Source of the DNA: Candidatus Phytoplasma sacchari
GTDB lineage: Bacteria > Bacillota_I > Bacilli_A > Acholeplasmatales > Acholeplasmataceae
Direction: 5' to 3'
Length of the DNA stretch: 27,235 bases
NCBI RefSeq assembly: GCF_009268105.1
Contig: NZ_VWXM01000009.1
Location: 1 to 27,235 of the forward strand
Under the pieces are notes generated by a model. It was not told the origin of the DNA and did not search any database. It was given only the letters and a program-made list of their open reading frames with translations. A program made the position numbers and the translations under genes. Positions 1 through 8,955 of the stretch are shown here, piece by piece. Position 1 is the first letter of the stretch; each line of letters begins with the position of its first letter.

Positions 1-270
1 AGACAATTAATTATAACATACAAAAAAAATAATTTCAATATTATTTATGTTTATTATATATTAAAAAAAACAAAAAAATAAATTATTTTTTTATGTAAAA
101 AAAATAAAGTAAGTAAAAAATATAATAAAATAATTTTTTATATTATATTAAAAAACTCTTATTTTAACTTACTTAAGTTTTTTTTGTTTTATGAATAAAT
201 TTTCTATTTAAATATAATTAAAATTATTAATTATGATATTTTTTGATATTTTTGAATAAAAAAGCTTTTA

Positions 271-846
271 TTAAATTTTTTTTTTAGAAAAAAGAACTAT
301 TTTTTCAAAAGACATTCCACATATAAAAGAAATTAAAATTTCTAAAAAAAGTTCAAAATTAATCGTTATTTTTTTTATATCTTCATTATTAAAAGTTTTT
401 AAAACATACTCTTCTATACTTGATTCAGAATCATAACCAACTCCTATTTTTAATCTTTTAAAAGAATTTGTATATAAACTATCTATAATATTTCTTAAAC
501 CGTTATGACCACCATGACCGCCTTTATTCTTCAACTTAAATTTGCCCTTTTCTAAATAAATATCATCACTCAAAACTAAAATATCATTTATATCTAATTT
601 ATAATTAGAAACAATTTTTTTAATTTCAATACCAGATAAATTCATATATTTTTGTGGTTTGAATAAAATTGCTCTTTGATTATTAATTTCAATAAAATAA
701 ATATTATCAAATTCTTTTTGTTTAAAAAAAATAATATTTTTTTCTTTCATTTTGCTTAAAAAAAAATCTATCATTAAAAAACCTATATTATGAGGAGTAT
801 ATTTATATTTTTTACCTGGATTACCTAATCCTATAACAAGTTTCAT
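271..846 (-). CDS. pth: Peptidyl-tRNA hydrolase
   Basis: Cytosolic esterase that frees tRNA from peptidyl-tRNAs dropped by stalled ribosomes. The 191-residue protein has the usual length for bacterial Pth. Visible family motifs are the N-terminal GLGNPG (residues 6-11, with N9), TPHNIGF with the catalytic His at 19, KYMNLSG with N69, an Asp pair at 94-95 matching the catalytic Asp of the family, and GGHGGHNG (109-116). The ATG is preceded by AAAGGT at good spacing, which supports this start. It is on the same strand as the cation pump upstream of it, about 140 bp away, so co-transcription is possible. Family assignment is secure; nothing looks broken. Confidence 0.97.
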   Translation of the reverse strand: MKLVIGLGNPGKKYKYTPHNIGFLMIDFFLSKMKEKNIIFFKQKEFDNIYFIEINNQRAILFKPQKYMNLSGIEIKKIVSNYKLDINDILVLSDDIYLEKGKFKLKNKGGHGGHNGLRNIIDSLYTNSFKRLKIGVGYDSESSIEEYVLKTFNNEDIKKITINFELFLEILISFICGMSFEKIVLFSKKKI

Positions 847-986
847 CTATTTTACCTTTTTTTGATATTTATTAAATATTAATATTTATAAAAACAGAAA
901 AAATTAAAAACTATTATTTTTTTTATAAATAAAAATTTAATATTATATCATATTTAAAAACAAATTCTTTTTAAAAAATTATTTAT

Positions 987-3788
987 TTACACTTTTTTTC
1001 TATTTACAAAAAATTTAAAAATAGTATCTGAAAACAACATTATTATTGTGCAAGATATTAAAATAATGTAATGATGAAATTCTATTTGCACTGTTCCAAA
1101 AAAATTATTTAAAAAAGTAATTTTTTGAGAAATTAAAATAAACAAAATTAATTCAATTAAAACACCTATGTATAATAATTTATTTTTTTTATTCCAAGTT
1201 TGCCAAAAATAAAGTTTTTCAGAACGACAAGCAAAAACATTACCTATTTGAGAAAAAATTACAGAACCAAAAGCCATAGTAGATGCGAATAAAAAATTTT
1301 TATCAAAAGATATTTCTTTCAAAGAAACATTTTTATTTAAAAATTCCATACCTCCATAAAATAAGAAAAAAAACAAAGCTAATATTCCTTCTATTAAACC
1401 TAAAAAACCATAACTTCTTCTTAACAATTTTGAATCTAAAAGATTATCTTTTTCTTTGATAGGTTTTTGTTCCAATAAATTATATTCTGGTTCTTCTGCA
1501 CCCAAAGCTATAGCAGGTAATAAATCTGTAATCAAATCTATAGCTAAAATTTGCATAACATTTAAATAAAGAGGAATGCGAAAAAAAGCCATAAAAATAA
1601 TTGGAAATAATTGAGGTATATTAGAACTTAAAACATAAAACATAAATTTTTTTATATTCGAATAAATACCTCTAGCTTCTAAAACAGCTTTTGGAATAGT
1701 AGAAAAATTATCATCTAACAAAATCATATCAGAAGAACTTCTTGCAACATCTTTACCTGTCTTACCCATAGAAATCCCGATATGAGCAGCTTTAAAAGCT
1801 AAAATATCATTAACTCCATCCCCTATAACACCCACTATTTCTTTGTTAGAACGATATGCTTCTACAATTCTTAATTTATGTTTTGGAGTAGTACGTGAAA
1901 AAAATATAGGTATGTTGGTTTTTAAAATATTTTGTAATTCAATTTGTTCCATTTCTTCTATTTCTGTTCCGTTTATATTTAAAAATTTATCATTAATAAT
2001 ACCAACTTGTTTGCCTATAGAAATAGCGGTAGGACCATAATCACCAGTTATAACAGTAATTTTTAAACCAGCTTTTAATAAAAGTTCTACTGAATCACGA
2101 ACTTCTATTTTAGGAGGATCGTAATGAACAAAAAAACCTAAAAAGATCATATTATCTTCATTATCATTCATTTTATCTGTATTTTTATAAGTAATCGCTA
2201 AAATACGATATCCTTGATGAGATAATTTTTCATTTTCTTCCATAAAAAATTTTTTTTCTTCAGAAGAAAAAAAACAAACTTTTTGCTCTTTATATTGCTT
2301 ATGACATTTATTTAAAAGAACATTAGGAGCTCCTTTAACGAACAAATAATTAGAATTAAGATTATAATACTTCTTTTGAGATATATTTTGAACATATACA
2401 CTCATTTTTTTAGTTTCAGAAGAAAAAGGATCAATGTTTTTAATTAAAAAATTATTTCTTATTTTTTTAATATCTAATCCATATTTAGAAGCTGCAATTA
2501 ATATAGAACCTTCTGTTGGATTTCCTATTATCTTATATTCATTATTTTGACTTGAATTATCAACCAAATTGGCTTCTGAACAAAGAATCGAAGCAATAAA
2601 TAATTTATTTAAAACTTCATTATCATTTATTGGATTATAATTTATAAAAGATCCATCTTTTTGAAAACCATTTCCTGTAATATCAACATATCCTCCCGGA
2701 AATAATATTTTCCTACATGTTAATTGATTTTCAGTTAAAGTACCTGTTTTATCAGTACAAATAACTGTAACTGAATTCAAAGTTTCTACTGAAAACAATT
2801 TTTTAATAAGAGCTTTTTGTTTAGCCATTCTTTGAGAACCGATAGCTAAACTCAAATTGATAGTAGGTAATAATCCTTCAGGAATATTAGCCACTAACAT
2901 TCCTAAAGCAGCAATAATTGATGGCTTTAAAATATCTTTTAAAATAACATTAAAAGAAAAATAATCTATTCCAGCAGAATAACTCCAAAAACAAATAAAA
3001 AAAACAAATAAAGATAAAGATGAAGCTATAATACTAATATTTTTAGTAAAACTATGAATTTTCTTTTCTAAAGTATTAACGCCTTTATCAATATTATGAG
3101 CTAAAAAAGAAACTTCACCTATTTGAGTATTTTCTCCTACCGAATAAACAACAGCCTTAGCACTACCATGTGAAACTGTAGTGCCTGCATAAACCAAATT
3201 TGGAATTTCAGAAATAACTTGTTTTTTCTCTTTATTAGCTTCTGCATTTCTATTTAAAGGAATACTTTCTCCTGATAGCATTGAATTATCAACAAAAAAG
3301 TTATTGGCTTCAACAAGTCTAGCATCAGCGGGAATAGTTGTTCCTATTTCCAAAAATATTAAATCACCAATAGTTAAATCTGTTGCATTAATAACTTCTA
3401 TTTTATCTTCTCTATAAACTTGAATATTTTTAGGAATCATATCATTTAAAGAAGATAAAATTTTATCTGCCTTTCTTTCTTGAAAAAATGAAAAAATACC
3501 ATTAACAATAACAACTAAAATTATTGATATTCCAATTGGATATTCCTTAATAAAAATAGCTAAAAAACCAGATAACCATAATAAAATAGCAAAAATAGAA
3601 GTAAATTGTTTAATAAACTTTTTAATAATACTATTATCTTGATTTTGTTTAATTATATTAAAACCATGTATTATTTGTCTTTTTTTAACTTCATTATAAG
3701 ACAATCCCTTTGAATCAGAATTTAAATATTTAAAAACTTCTTCTGATGACAAACTACTAATTTTAAAAATTTCTTTCTTTTTATTCAT
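987..3788 (-). CDS. P-type cation-transporting ATPase, type II, Na+/K+-ATPase-like
   Basis: Membrane ion pump driven by a phospho-aspartate cycle. The 933-residue protein has the actuator motif SGES, the phosphorylation motif DKTGTLTEN with Asp at about 346, the nucleotide-domain KGAP, and GDGVND in the hinge. Hydrophobic segments bracket the actuator loop and several more follow the P domain. Membrane segment 4 reads VANIPEGLL (E304), segment 5 SNIPQLFP (Q726) and segment 6 AIDLITDLLPAIAL (D751, D755). These resemble animal Na+/K+ and H+/K+ pumps (type IIC) more than bacterial Ca2+ pumps. Two positions that are acidic in Na+/K+-ATPase look neutral here: Glu of SNIPE is Gln, and Asp of QWADL aligns with Asn850. 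No beta subunit is seen nearby. Function as an ion pump is secure; the ion (Na+, K+, Ca2+ or H+) is not determined by the sequence. Confidence 0.93.
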   Translation of the reverse strand: MNKKKEIFKISSLSSEEVFKYLNSDSKGLSYNEVKKRQIIHGFNIIKQNQDNSIIKKFIKQFTSIFAILLWLSGFLAIFIKEYPIGISIILVVIVNGIFSFFQERKADKILSSLNDMIPKNIQVYREDKIEVINATDLTIGDLIFLEIGTTIPADARLVEANNFFVDNSMLSGESIPLNRNAEANKEKKQVISEIPNLVYAGTTVSHGSAKAVVYSVGENTQIGEVSFLAHNIDKGVNTLEKKIHSFTKNISIIASSLSLFVFFICFWSYSAGIDYFSFNVILKDILKPSIIAALGMLVANIPEGLLPTINLSLAIGSQRMAKQKALIKKLFSVETLNSVTVICTDKTGTLTENQLTCRKILFPGGYVDITGNGFQKDGSFINYNPINDNEVLNKLFIASILCSEANLVDNSSQNNEYKIIGNPTEGSILIAASKYGLDIKKIRNNFLIKNIDPFSSETKKMSVYVQNISQKKYYNLNSNYLFVKGAPNVLLNKCHKQYKEQKVCFFSSEEKKFFMEENEKLSHQGYRILAITYKNTDKMNDNEDNMIFLGFFVHYDPPKIEVRDSVELLLKAGLKITVITGDYGPTAISIGKQVGIINDKFLNINGTEIEEMEQIELQNILKTNIPIFFSRTTPKHKLRIVEAYRSNKEIVGVIGDGVNDILAFKAAHIGISMGKTGKDVARSSSDMILLDDNFSTIPKAVLEARGIYSNIKKFMFYVLSSNIPQLFPIIFMAFFRIPLYLNVMQILAIDLITDLLPAIALGAEEPEYNLLEQKPIKEKDNLLDSKLLRRSYGFLGLIEGILALFFFLFYGGMEFLNKNVSLKEISFDKNFLFASTMAFGSVIFSQIGNVFACRSEKLYFWQTWNKKNKLLYIGVLIELILFILISQKITFLNNFFGTVQIEFHHYIILISCTIIMLFSDTIFKFFVNRKKV

Positions 3789-3860
3789 GATATCTTTCTA
3801 ATTTTACCTTATTTATGAAAAATAAAAAATAATACTAAAACTGCAATTGTAAAAAAAATA

Positions 3861-4643
3861 CTAAATTCTTTCTTCTAACCATAAAAATATATCTTTTAAA
3901 ACTTTTTCTTTTTCTATATCATGAAACAAATTATGATAACTTTTTAAATAAGAACATAATTTTTTATCTTTAGACACAATTTGATCAAAAAAAATATCAA
4001 TATTTTTATGCGAAACTATTTTATCTTGAACACTATACAAAAAAAGAACAGCTGTTGAATAAAAATTAATTTTTTTTTGAATATAAATTAAATTCAAAAA
4101 AAGTAAATTTCTTAATAAACGTGGTGTTACAAAATCTAAATGATAAGGAAAATAATCTTCTTTTAAAAGAATACTAGATATGTTTGGAGAATAAAAATTA
4201 AGTTTTTTAACAAAAAAATTAAAAAAATAAAAAGGATATTTTAAATATAATTTTAATTTTCTATTTAAAAAAGTTGGAGCTGAACTGATTATAACTCCAT
4301 CTATACTTTTATATTTAACTACATAAGTATTAACAATAATACCTCCCATGCTATGGCCAATTAAAAAAATTTTTAAACAATTTTTTTTTTTAATAAAATC
4401 CACAAGAAATTTCAAATCATCAGAAAAAATATGAAAATTTTTAATATCTCCTCTTTTATCTCCGCTTTTACCATGACCTCTAACATCGTATAATAGAAAA
4501 TTATAACTATTAGATATAAAAAAATCACAAATATGATTATAATCTTGTGTATTTTCACCTAAACCATGAGTAAAAATTATATTAGCTTTTGCATTTATAA
4601 CAGTTTTAAAATTAACATAAAAAATATTTTTATTAAAAAACAT
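3861..4643 (-). CDS. Alpha/beta-hydrolase, lysophospholipase/monoacylglycerol lipase-like
   Basis: Predicted serine hydrolase of 260 residues, probably acting on lysophospholipids or monoacylglycerols. Visible are the oxyanion-hole region FTHGLGE (24-30), GHGKSGDKRG (56-65), the nucleophile elbow GHSMGG with Ser98, the likely acid Asp207 in SVQDKIVS, and the likely catalytic His237 in SYHNLFHD. Order and spacing fit the monoglyceride-lipase/PldB branch. There is no signal peptide, so it should be cytosolic. It lies between the cation pump and valS on the same strand, with about 70 and 110 bp gaps. No strong ribosome-binding site is seen before the ATG. Substrate is inferred from family only; other esterase activities are possible. 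Confidence 0.85.
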   Translation of the reverse strand: MFFNKNIFYVNFKTVINAKANIIFTHGLGENTQDYNHICDFFISNSYNFLLYDVRGHGKSGDKRGDIKNFHIFSDDLKFLVDFIKKKNCLKIFLIGHSMGGIIVNTYVVKYKSIDGVIISSAPTFLNRKLKLYLKYPFYFFNFFVKKLNFYSPNISSILLKEDYFPYHLDFVTPRLLRNLLFLNLIYIQKKINFYSTAVLFLYSVQDKIVSHKNIDIFFDQIVSKDKKLCSYLKSYHNLFHDIEKEKVLKDIFLWLEERI

Positions 4644-4755
4644 ATCTAAAAACTTTCTTTTAACTATTAAAAAATTTTTTTATTATTTTTAATTCTTCAA
4701 AAAAATATTTTTCTTCATAATATATATTGTATTAATTCAATAATATCGAGTTATT

Positions 4756-7383
4756 TTATTCAATGTTTTTTTTAAAAAAATCATTTTTTAACAACTCTTT
4801 ATATTTCTTTAAATATTCTTTATATTTACTCTTTTCTTCTTGTATTTTATTTTTTTTTGCTTTTTCTAAGAAAAATTTATTTTTTAATATTTTTTCACTT
4901 CTTTGAATTTCTTTAATAAGAAAATCCTTTTGTTTTAAAAGATCTAATTTTTGTTTTTCATTATTTATTTTTGAAAAAAAACTTTTATCTATAAAAATAG
5001 AAATATTTTTTTCTATAAGTAAAAAATAATATTTTTTATTTTTTAATCTAATATTAATAAATTTTATTTCTGAAATTTCCGAAAACAATTCAATTTTTTC
5101 TTTTATAAAAATAAATTCTTTTAAAATACTTTTAGTACTTTTTATATATATAACAAAATCAATATTTTTCGGAATATTATAAAATTGTTTAAAATTACGA
5201 ATTTTATGAATTATTTTTCTAAAAATATAAAAATAATTTAAAGATTTTTTATCTGAAAAAATAATATTAGGCCATTTAGAATTCATAATGGATTTGTTTT
5301 TATTATAAAACAAGTCTTCATAAATTTTATCTGTAACAAAAGGTATAAAAGGATGTAATAATTTCAAAATGTTTTCAAAAATATACAAAAAAAATTTTTT
5401 TGAATTATCATAATGATAGGAATTTTTAGGTATAAGTTTAAAAAATTCTAAAGACCAATTAGCAAAATCATCCCAAACAAAACTATACAAAAGATTTCCT
5501 ATAATACAAAATTCGTATTTTTCATATAATAAATTGGTTTCTTTAATTAATTTAGATATTTGAGTTAATAAAGCTTTTTCATTAAACAATAAAATATCTT
5601 CAATAAAATTAGTTTCAAATGTCGAAAAATTTATTTTAAAAAAACAACTAATATTCCATAATTTATTTATAAAATTCCAACTAGATATTATTTTTTTTTC
5701 ATTATAAAATAAATCTGATCCTAAGGATGAACTTGTTAATAAAAACCATCTTAAAGTATCTGAACCATATTTATTGATAATGTCTATAGGATCTATACCA
5801 TTGCCTTTTGACTTAGACATTTTACGGCCTTGAGAATCTTTTACTAATCCATGTAATACAACATTATAAAAAGGTATTTTTTTAGTTAAAAAAAGACTTT
5901 GTAATACCATTCTTGAAACCCAAAAAGTTAAAATATCATAACCAGTAACTAAAACATCTGTAGGAAAATGACTTTTAAAAAGATTAGAATCATTTTTTTT
6001 TAACCAATCCAAAATACTTAAAGGCCATAAAGAAGAAGAAAACCAGGTATCTAAAACATCAGGATCTTTTTCAAAATTAGGACCTGGTTTTTCTTTTTTA
6101 ATTTTAATCTTATTTTTTTTATACCAAGCAGGTATGGAATGACCCCACCATAATTGACGAGATATACACCAATCTTCTAAATTAAGTAACCAATTTTCAA
6201 AAACTTTTTTAAAACGATTAGGAAAAAAATTAATTTTATTTTTTTTGAAAAATAAAGGAACAATTTCTTTAATTTTCATAAACCATTGTAAAGACAAACT
6301 AGGTTCAATTATAGCACCAGAAACAATTGAAAAACCAACCGAATGATTATATTTATCTATTTTGGAAATTAATCCATCATCTTTTAATCTACCAACAAGA
6401 TGATGACGACATTCTATAAAACTTAAATTATGATACTCAGAAGAAACTAACTCTTTATTCATTAAGCCATTTCTATCAATACAAGAAACAAAATTTAAAG
6501 AATGTTTTTTACCTAATCTAAAATCTTCTTCATCATGAGCAGGAGTAACTTTTAATACTCCTGTCCCAAAACTAATATCAACAAAATCATCGGATATAAT
6601 AACAATTTTTTTTTTAACGAGAGGAACTAAAACTTTTTTCCCAATTAAATGTTTATATCTTGAATCTTTTGGATTAACCATTAAAGCTTGATCTGCAAAT
6701 ATTGTTTCAGGTCTTGTTGTAGCTACTTCCACAAAATCATCAGTTATCTCTTCTTTATCATCTAATAAAATATATTTTAAATAAAAAAGTTCACCCGATA
6801 TTTTTTTATATTCAACTTCAATATTAGATAAAGTAGTTTGCATTACTGGATCCCAATTAATAATTTTGTAATCTCTATAGATCATTTTCTTTTTATACAA
6901 TTTAATAAATACTTTTTCTACTATATCACTAGGTTCTTTATCTAAAGTAAATTTTTCATATTTATAATTTAAAGATAATCCTAAAAATGCCCATTGTTCA
7001 CGTATTTTTCTGGAATATTCTTTTTTCCAAATAAAAGCTTGTTGTAAAAAAAAATCTTTTGTAATTTTTTTTTCATCAAAACCATTTTCTTTAATTTTTT
7101 CTTTAATTTTTTTTTGAGTAGCTATTCCAGCATGATCCATACCAGGCAAAAATAAAACATTAAATCCTAACATTCTTTTTCTTCTAACAATAACATCCTG
7201 CAAAATATTATTCCAAGCATGACCTAAATGTAATTTTCCAGTAATATTTGGAGGTGGCAAAATAACTGTAAAAGTTTTTTTTTTTGAAATGATATCTTTT
7301 TTTTCAAAACATCCATTTTCTAACCATTTTTGATATCTACCTGATTCTACTAATCGAAAATCATATTTTATTTTAATTATCAT
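4756..7383 (-). CDS. valS: Valyl-tRNA synthetase
   Basis: Class I aminoacyl-tRNA synthetase that charges tRNA-Val and edits misactivated threonine. The 875-residue protein has PPPNITGKLHLGH with the HIGH-type signature HLGH at 52-55, the editing-domain motif TTRPET at about 222, the WWGHSIPAWY segment and KMSKS at 521-525. The C terminus (about 805-870) is Lys/Glu-rich coiled coil, the usual ValS tRNA-binding arm. Length matches bacterial ValS. The start is followed by the expected YDF..VE..RYQKW opening. It sits about 170 bp downstream of engB on the same strand. No truncation or frameshift is seen. Confidence 0.97.
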   Translation of the reverse strand: MIIKIKYDFRLVESGRYQKWLENGCFEKKDIISKKKTFTVILPPPNITGKLHLGHAWNNILQDVIVRRKRMLGFNVLFLPGMDHAGIATQKKIKEKIKENGFDEKKITKDFFLQQAFIWKKEYSRKIREQWAFLGLSLNYKYEKFTLDKEPSDIVEKVFIKLYKKKMIYRDYKIINWDPVMQTTLSNIEVEYKKISGELFYLKYILLDDKEEITDDFVEVATTRPETIFADQALMVNPKDSRYKHLIGKKVLVPLVKKKIVIISDDFVDISFGTGVLKVTPAHDEEDFRLGKKHSLNFVSCIDRNGLMNKELVSSEYHNLSFIECRHHLVGRLKDDGLISKIDKYNHSVGFSIVSGAIIEPSLSLQWFMKIKEIVPLFFKKNKINFFPNRFKKVFENWLLNLEDWCISRQLWWGHSIPAWYKKNKIKIKKEKPGPNFEKDPDVLDTWFSSSLWPLSILDWLKKNDSNLFKSHFPTDVLVTGYDILTFWVSRMVLQSLFLTKKIPFYNVVLHGLVKDSQGRKMSKSKGNGIDPIDIINKYGSDTLRWFLLTSSSLGSDLFYNEKKIISSWNFINKLWNISCFFKINFSTFETNFIEDILLFNEKALLTQISKLIKETNLLYEKYEFCIIGNLLYSFVWDDFANWSLEFFKLIPKNSYHYDNSKKFFLYIFENILKLLHPFIPFVTDKIYEDLFYNKNKSIMNSKWPNIIFSDKKSLNYFYIFRKIIHKIRNFKQFYNIPKNIDFVIYIKSTKSILKEFIFIKEKIELFSEISEIKFINIRLKNKKYYFLLIEKNISIFIDKSFFSKINNEKQKLDLLKQKDFLIKEIQRSEKILKNKFFLEKAKKNKIQEEKSKYKEYLKKYKELLKNDFFKKNIE

Positions 7384-7553
7384 ATATTTTATTTATTCTA
7401 ATCCTAAAACTAACCTTTTATTATTAAAAAAATATAAAAAATAATCCACTAATATAATAAAAAGTATTATATTTTATATTAATTATTTTATCATTTGTAC
7501 ATTAAATAATTTTAAAAAAGAATACTAAATTAAAAATAAAAACATCAAAAATT

Positions 7554-8162
7554 TCAGGATATAAAAGATATTCGAGATTTAATCAAATTTATAATATTTT
7601 CTATACCTTCTTTATTTTTACAAGAAAGTAAAAAATACTTTGGAATAAAACAAAAATTCAATAACAATAATTTTTTATCAATTTTTTTCTTTTGATTCAA
7701 AATTTGATTATTAGATACTTTATCTTTCTTATTAAAAATAATAAAAACACAAGAATTTTCTTTATTTTTTATCAATTCTCTATATACTTGTAAATCTAAA
7801 AAAGTAGGTCCAACTTTAAAATCCATTAATTGAAAAACAATTTTATTAAAAGATTTTTTTTTAAAAAAACTATTAATCATACTAAAAACATTAATATTTT
7901 TGTTTTTACTTCTTTTACTAAATCCATAGCCGGGAGAATCTATTACATAAAAAACATCATTCAATAAAAAATAATTCAAATAAATAGTTTTTCCAGGTTT
8001 TTTAGAAACAAAACAGATTTTCTTTTTATTTGTCAAAATATTTACAAAAGTACTTTTTCCAACATTACTACGTCCAATTAACAAAATTTCTGGTAACTTA
8101 GATGAATATGGAAAATTATTAAAATCGAAGCTCTTTAAAAATAAAGATTTTTTAATAAACAT
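7554..8162 (-). CDS. engB: Ribosome biogenesis GTPase EngB/YsxC
   Basis: Small GTPase needed for late assembly of the large ribosomal subunit. The 202-residue protein has the P-loop GRSNVGKST (30-38), the family switch PGKT (56-59), G3 DSPGYG (75-80; DLPGYG in most homologues), G4 NKKDK (144-148) and a C-terminal SCKNKEG as G5. A close AAAGGAT ribosome-binding site precedes the ATG. The stop codon is TGA, the only TGA stop among the recognised genes here; with TGG used for all Trp, this argues for the standard code. It starts a leftward run with valS and is divergent from the helicase gene. Confidence 0.95.
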   Translation of the reverse strand: MFIKKSLFLKSFDFNNFPYSSKLPEILLIGRSNVGKSTFVNILTNKKKICFVSKKPGKTIYLNYFLLNDVFYVIDSPGYGFSKRSKNKNINVFSMINSFFKKKSFNKIVFQLMDFKVGPTFLDLQVYRELIKNKENSCVFIIFNKKDKVSNNQILNQKKKIDKKLLLLNFCFIPKYFLLSCKNKEGIENIINLIKSRISFIS

Positions 8163-8955
8163 ATTATCCTTTAATTAAAAAAAAATAATTTTAATAATTA
8201 TTTAATTTAATTCAAAAAAATTCAAAAAATAAATATAAGTTGATAAAAACTAAAGATAAAAAGTTTTAATTTATTAATTTCAAATAATTTTTTATTCAAT
8301 ATATAAAAATAAAAAAATAAATATCTATATTAATAACTATTATTTTATTTATCTTTTACAATTTGAATTTTATTTAAATAAAATAAATTTTTTATAATTT
8401 ATAGTTTATTTTGTATAATAATTATATAATAAAAAATGAGAGAAAATAAAAAGAAGTTAAAGATATGAATAATTTTTATACAATTTAAAATTTAAACTAT
8501 AATAGAATCTTTTTTTTTATAAAAATTAAAAATTAATATTAAGAAATATTTTTATATCATAAATTATAATTTTTTTAAGATTTATCTTATTAAATCTTTC
8601 AATAAATCAAATTTAATTATAATAAAATTTTCAATTTTAATTATTATAATTATTTATATATCTTTTTTATCGGACTTATAAAATTAACAATTTTGTCTAA
8701 TAATAAATTGTTTTATGTTAAAACTATTATTTTGTTCGCTAAAAATAGTCTTATTTTATAAAAATTTTCTTTCTCAAATTTAAACACATTAACTATATAA
8801 AAATTAAACACATTAACTATATAAAAAATTAAACATATTAACTATATAAAAAAAATGTTTTTAAATAAAATAGAAAAAAAAGAATGATTATTTTGCTTTT
8901 TAATTTGATAATATTATTTATTATTTATTAGTAATAGTAGAGGTAAAAAAATAAA
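8163..8955. other. Long divergent intergenic region between engB and the RNA helicase gene
   Basis: About 790 bp without a convincing reading frame on either strand. It must carry the promoters of engB (leftward) and of the helicase gene (rightward), but in such AT-rich DNA no single promoter stands out. A three-copy tandem repeat lies at 8780-8852. AGAGGT (8939-8944) lies 11 bases before the helicase ATG. A long 5' leader would fit cold- or growth-regulated DEAD-box helicase genes in other bacteria, but no leader structure was established. Confidence 0.5.
8780..8852. repeat. Tandem repeat, about 24-25 bp, three copies
   Basis: Three consecutive copies begin at 8780, 8804 and 8829. Each has a core reading TTAAACACATTAACTATATA, with C-to-T in the third copy (ACACATT to ACATATT), and then an A run of 4 to 8. 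The array lies 100 bp upstream of the helicase start, in the region expected to hold its promoter or leader. Array length probably varies by slippage. Confidence 0.85.

Noticed and set aside
106..180. Possible hairpin at the left edge (AAGTAAGT with ACTTACTT)
   Set aside because: Eight-base arms over a long A/T loop are expected by chance in such DNA.
1843..2040. 65-codon plus-strand frame
   Set aside because: Lies wholly inside the P-type ATPase gene on the other strand; no features of its own.
3867..4643. Alpha/beta-hydrolase as a toxin or secreted lipase
   Set aside because: No signal peptide and ordinary housekeeping neighbours; a cytosolic lipid hydrolase is simpler.
8163..8955. CRISPR-like array at the tandem repeats
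   Set aside because: Copies are directly adjacent with no unique spacers and no cas genes.
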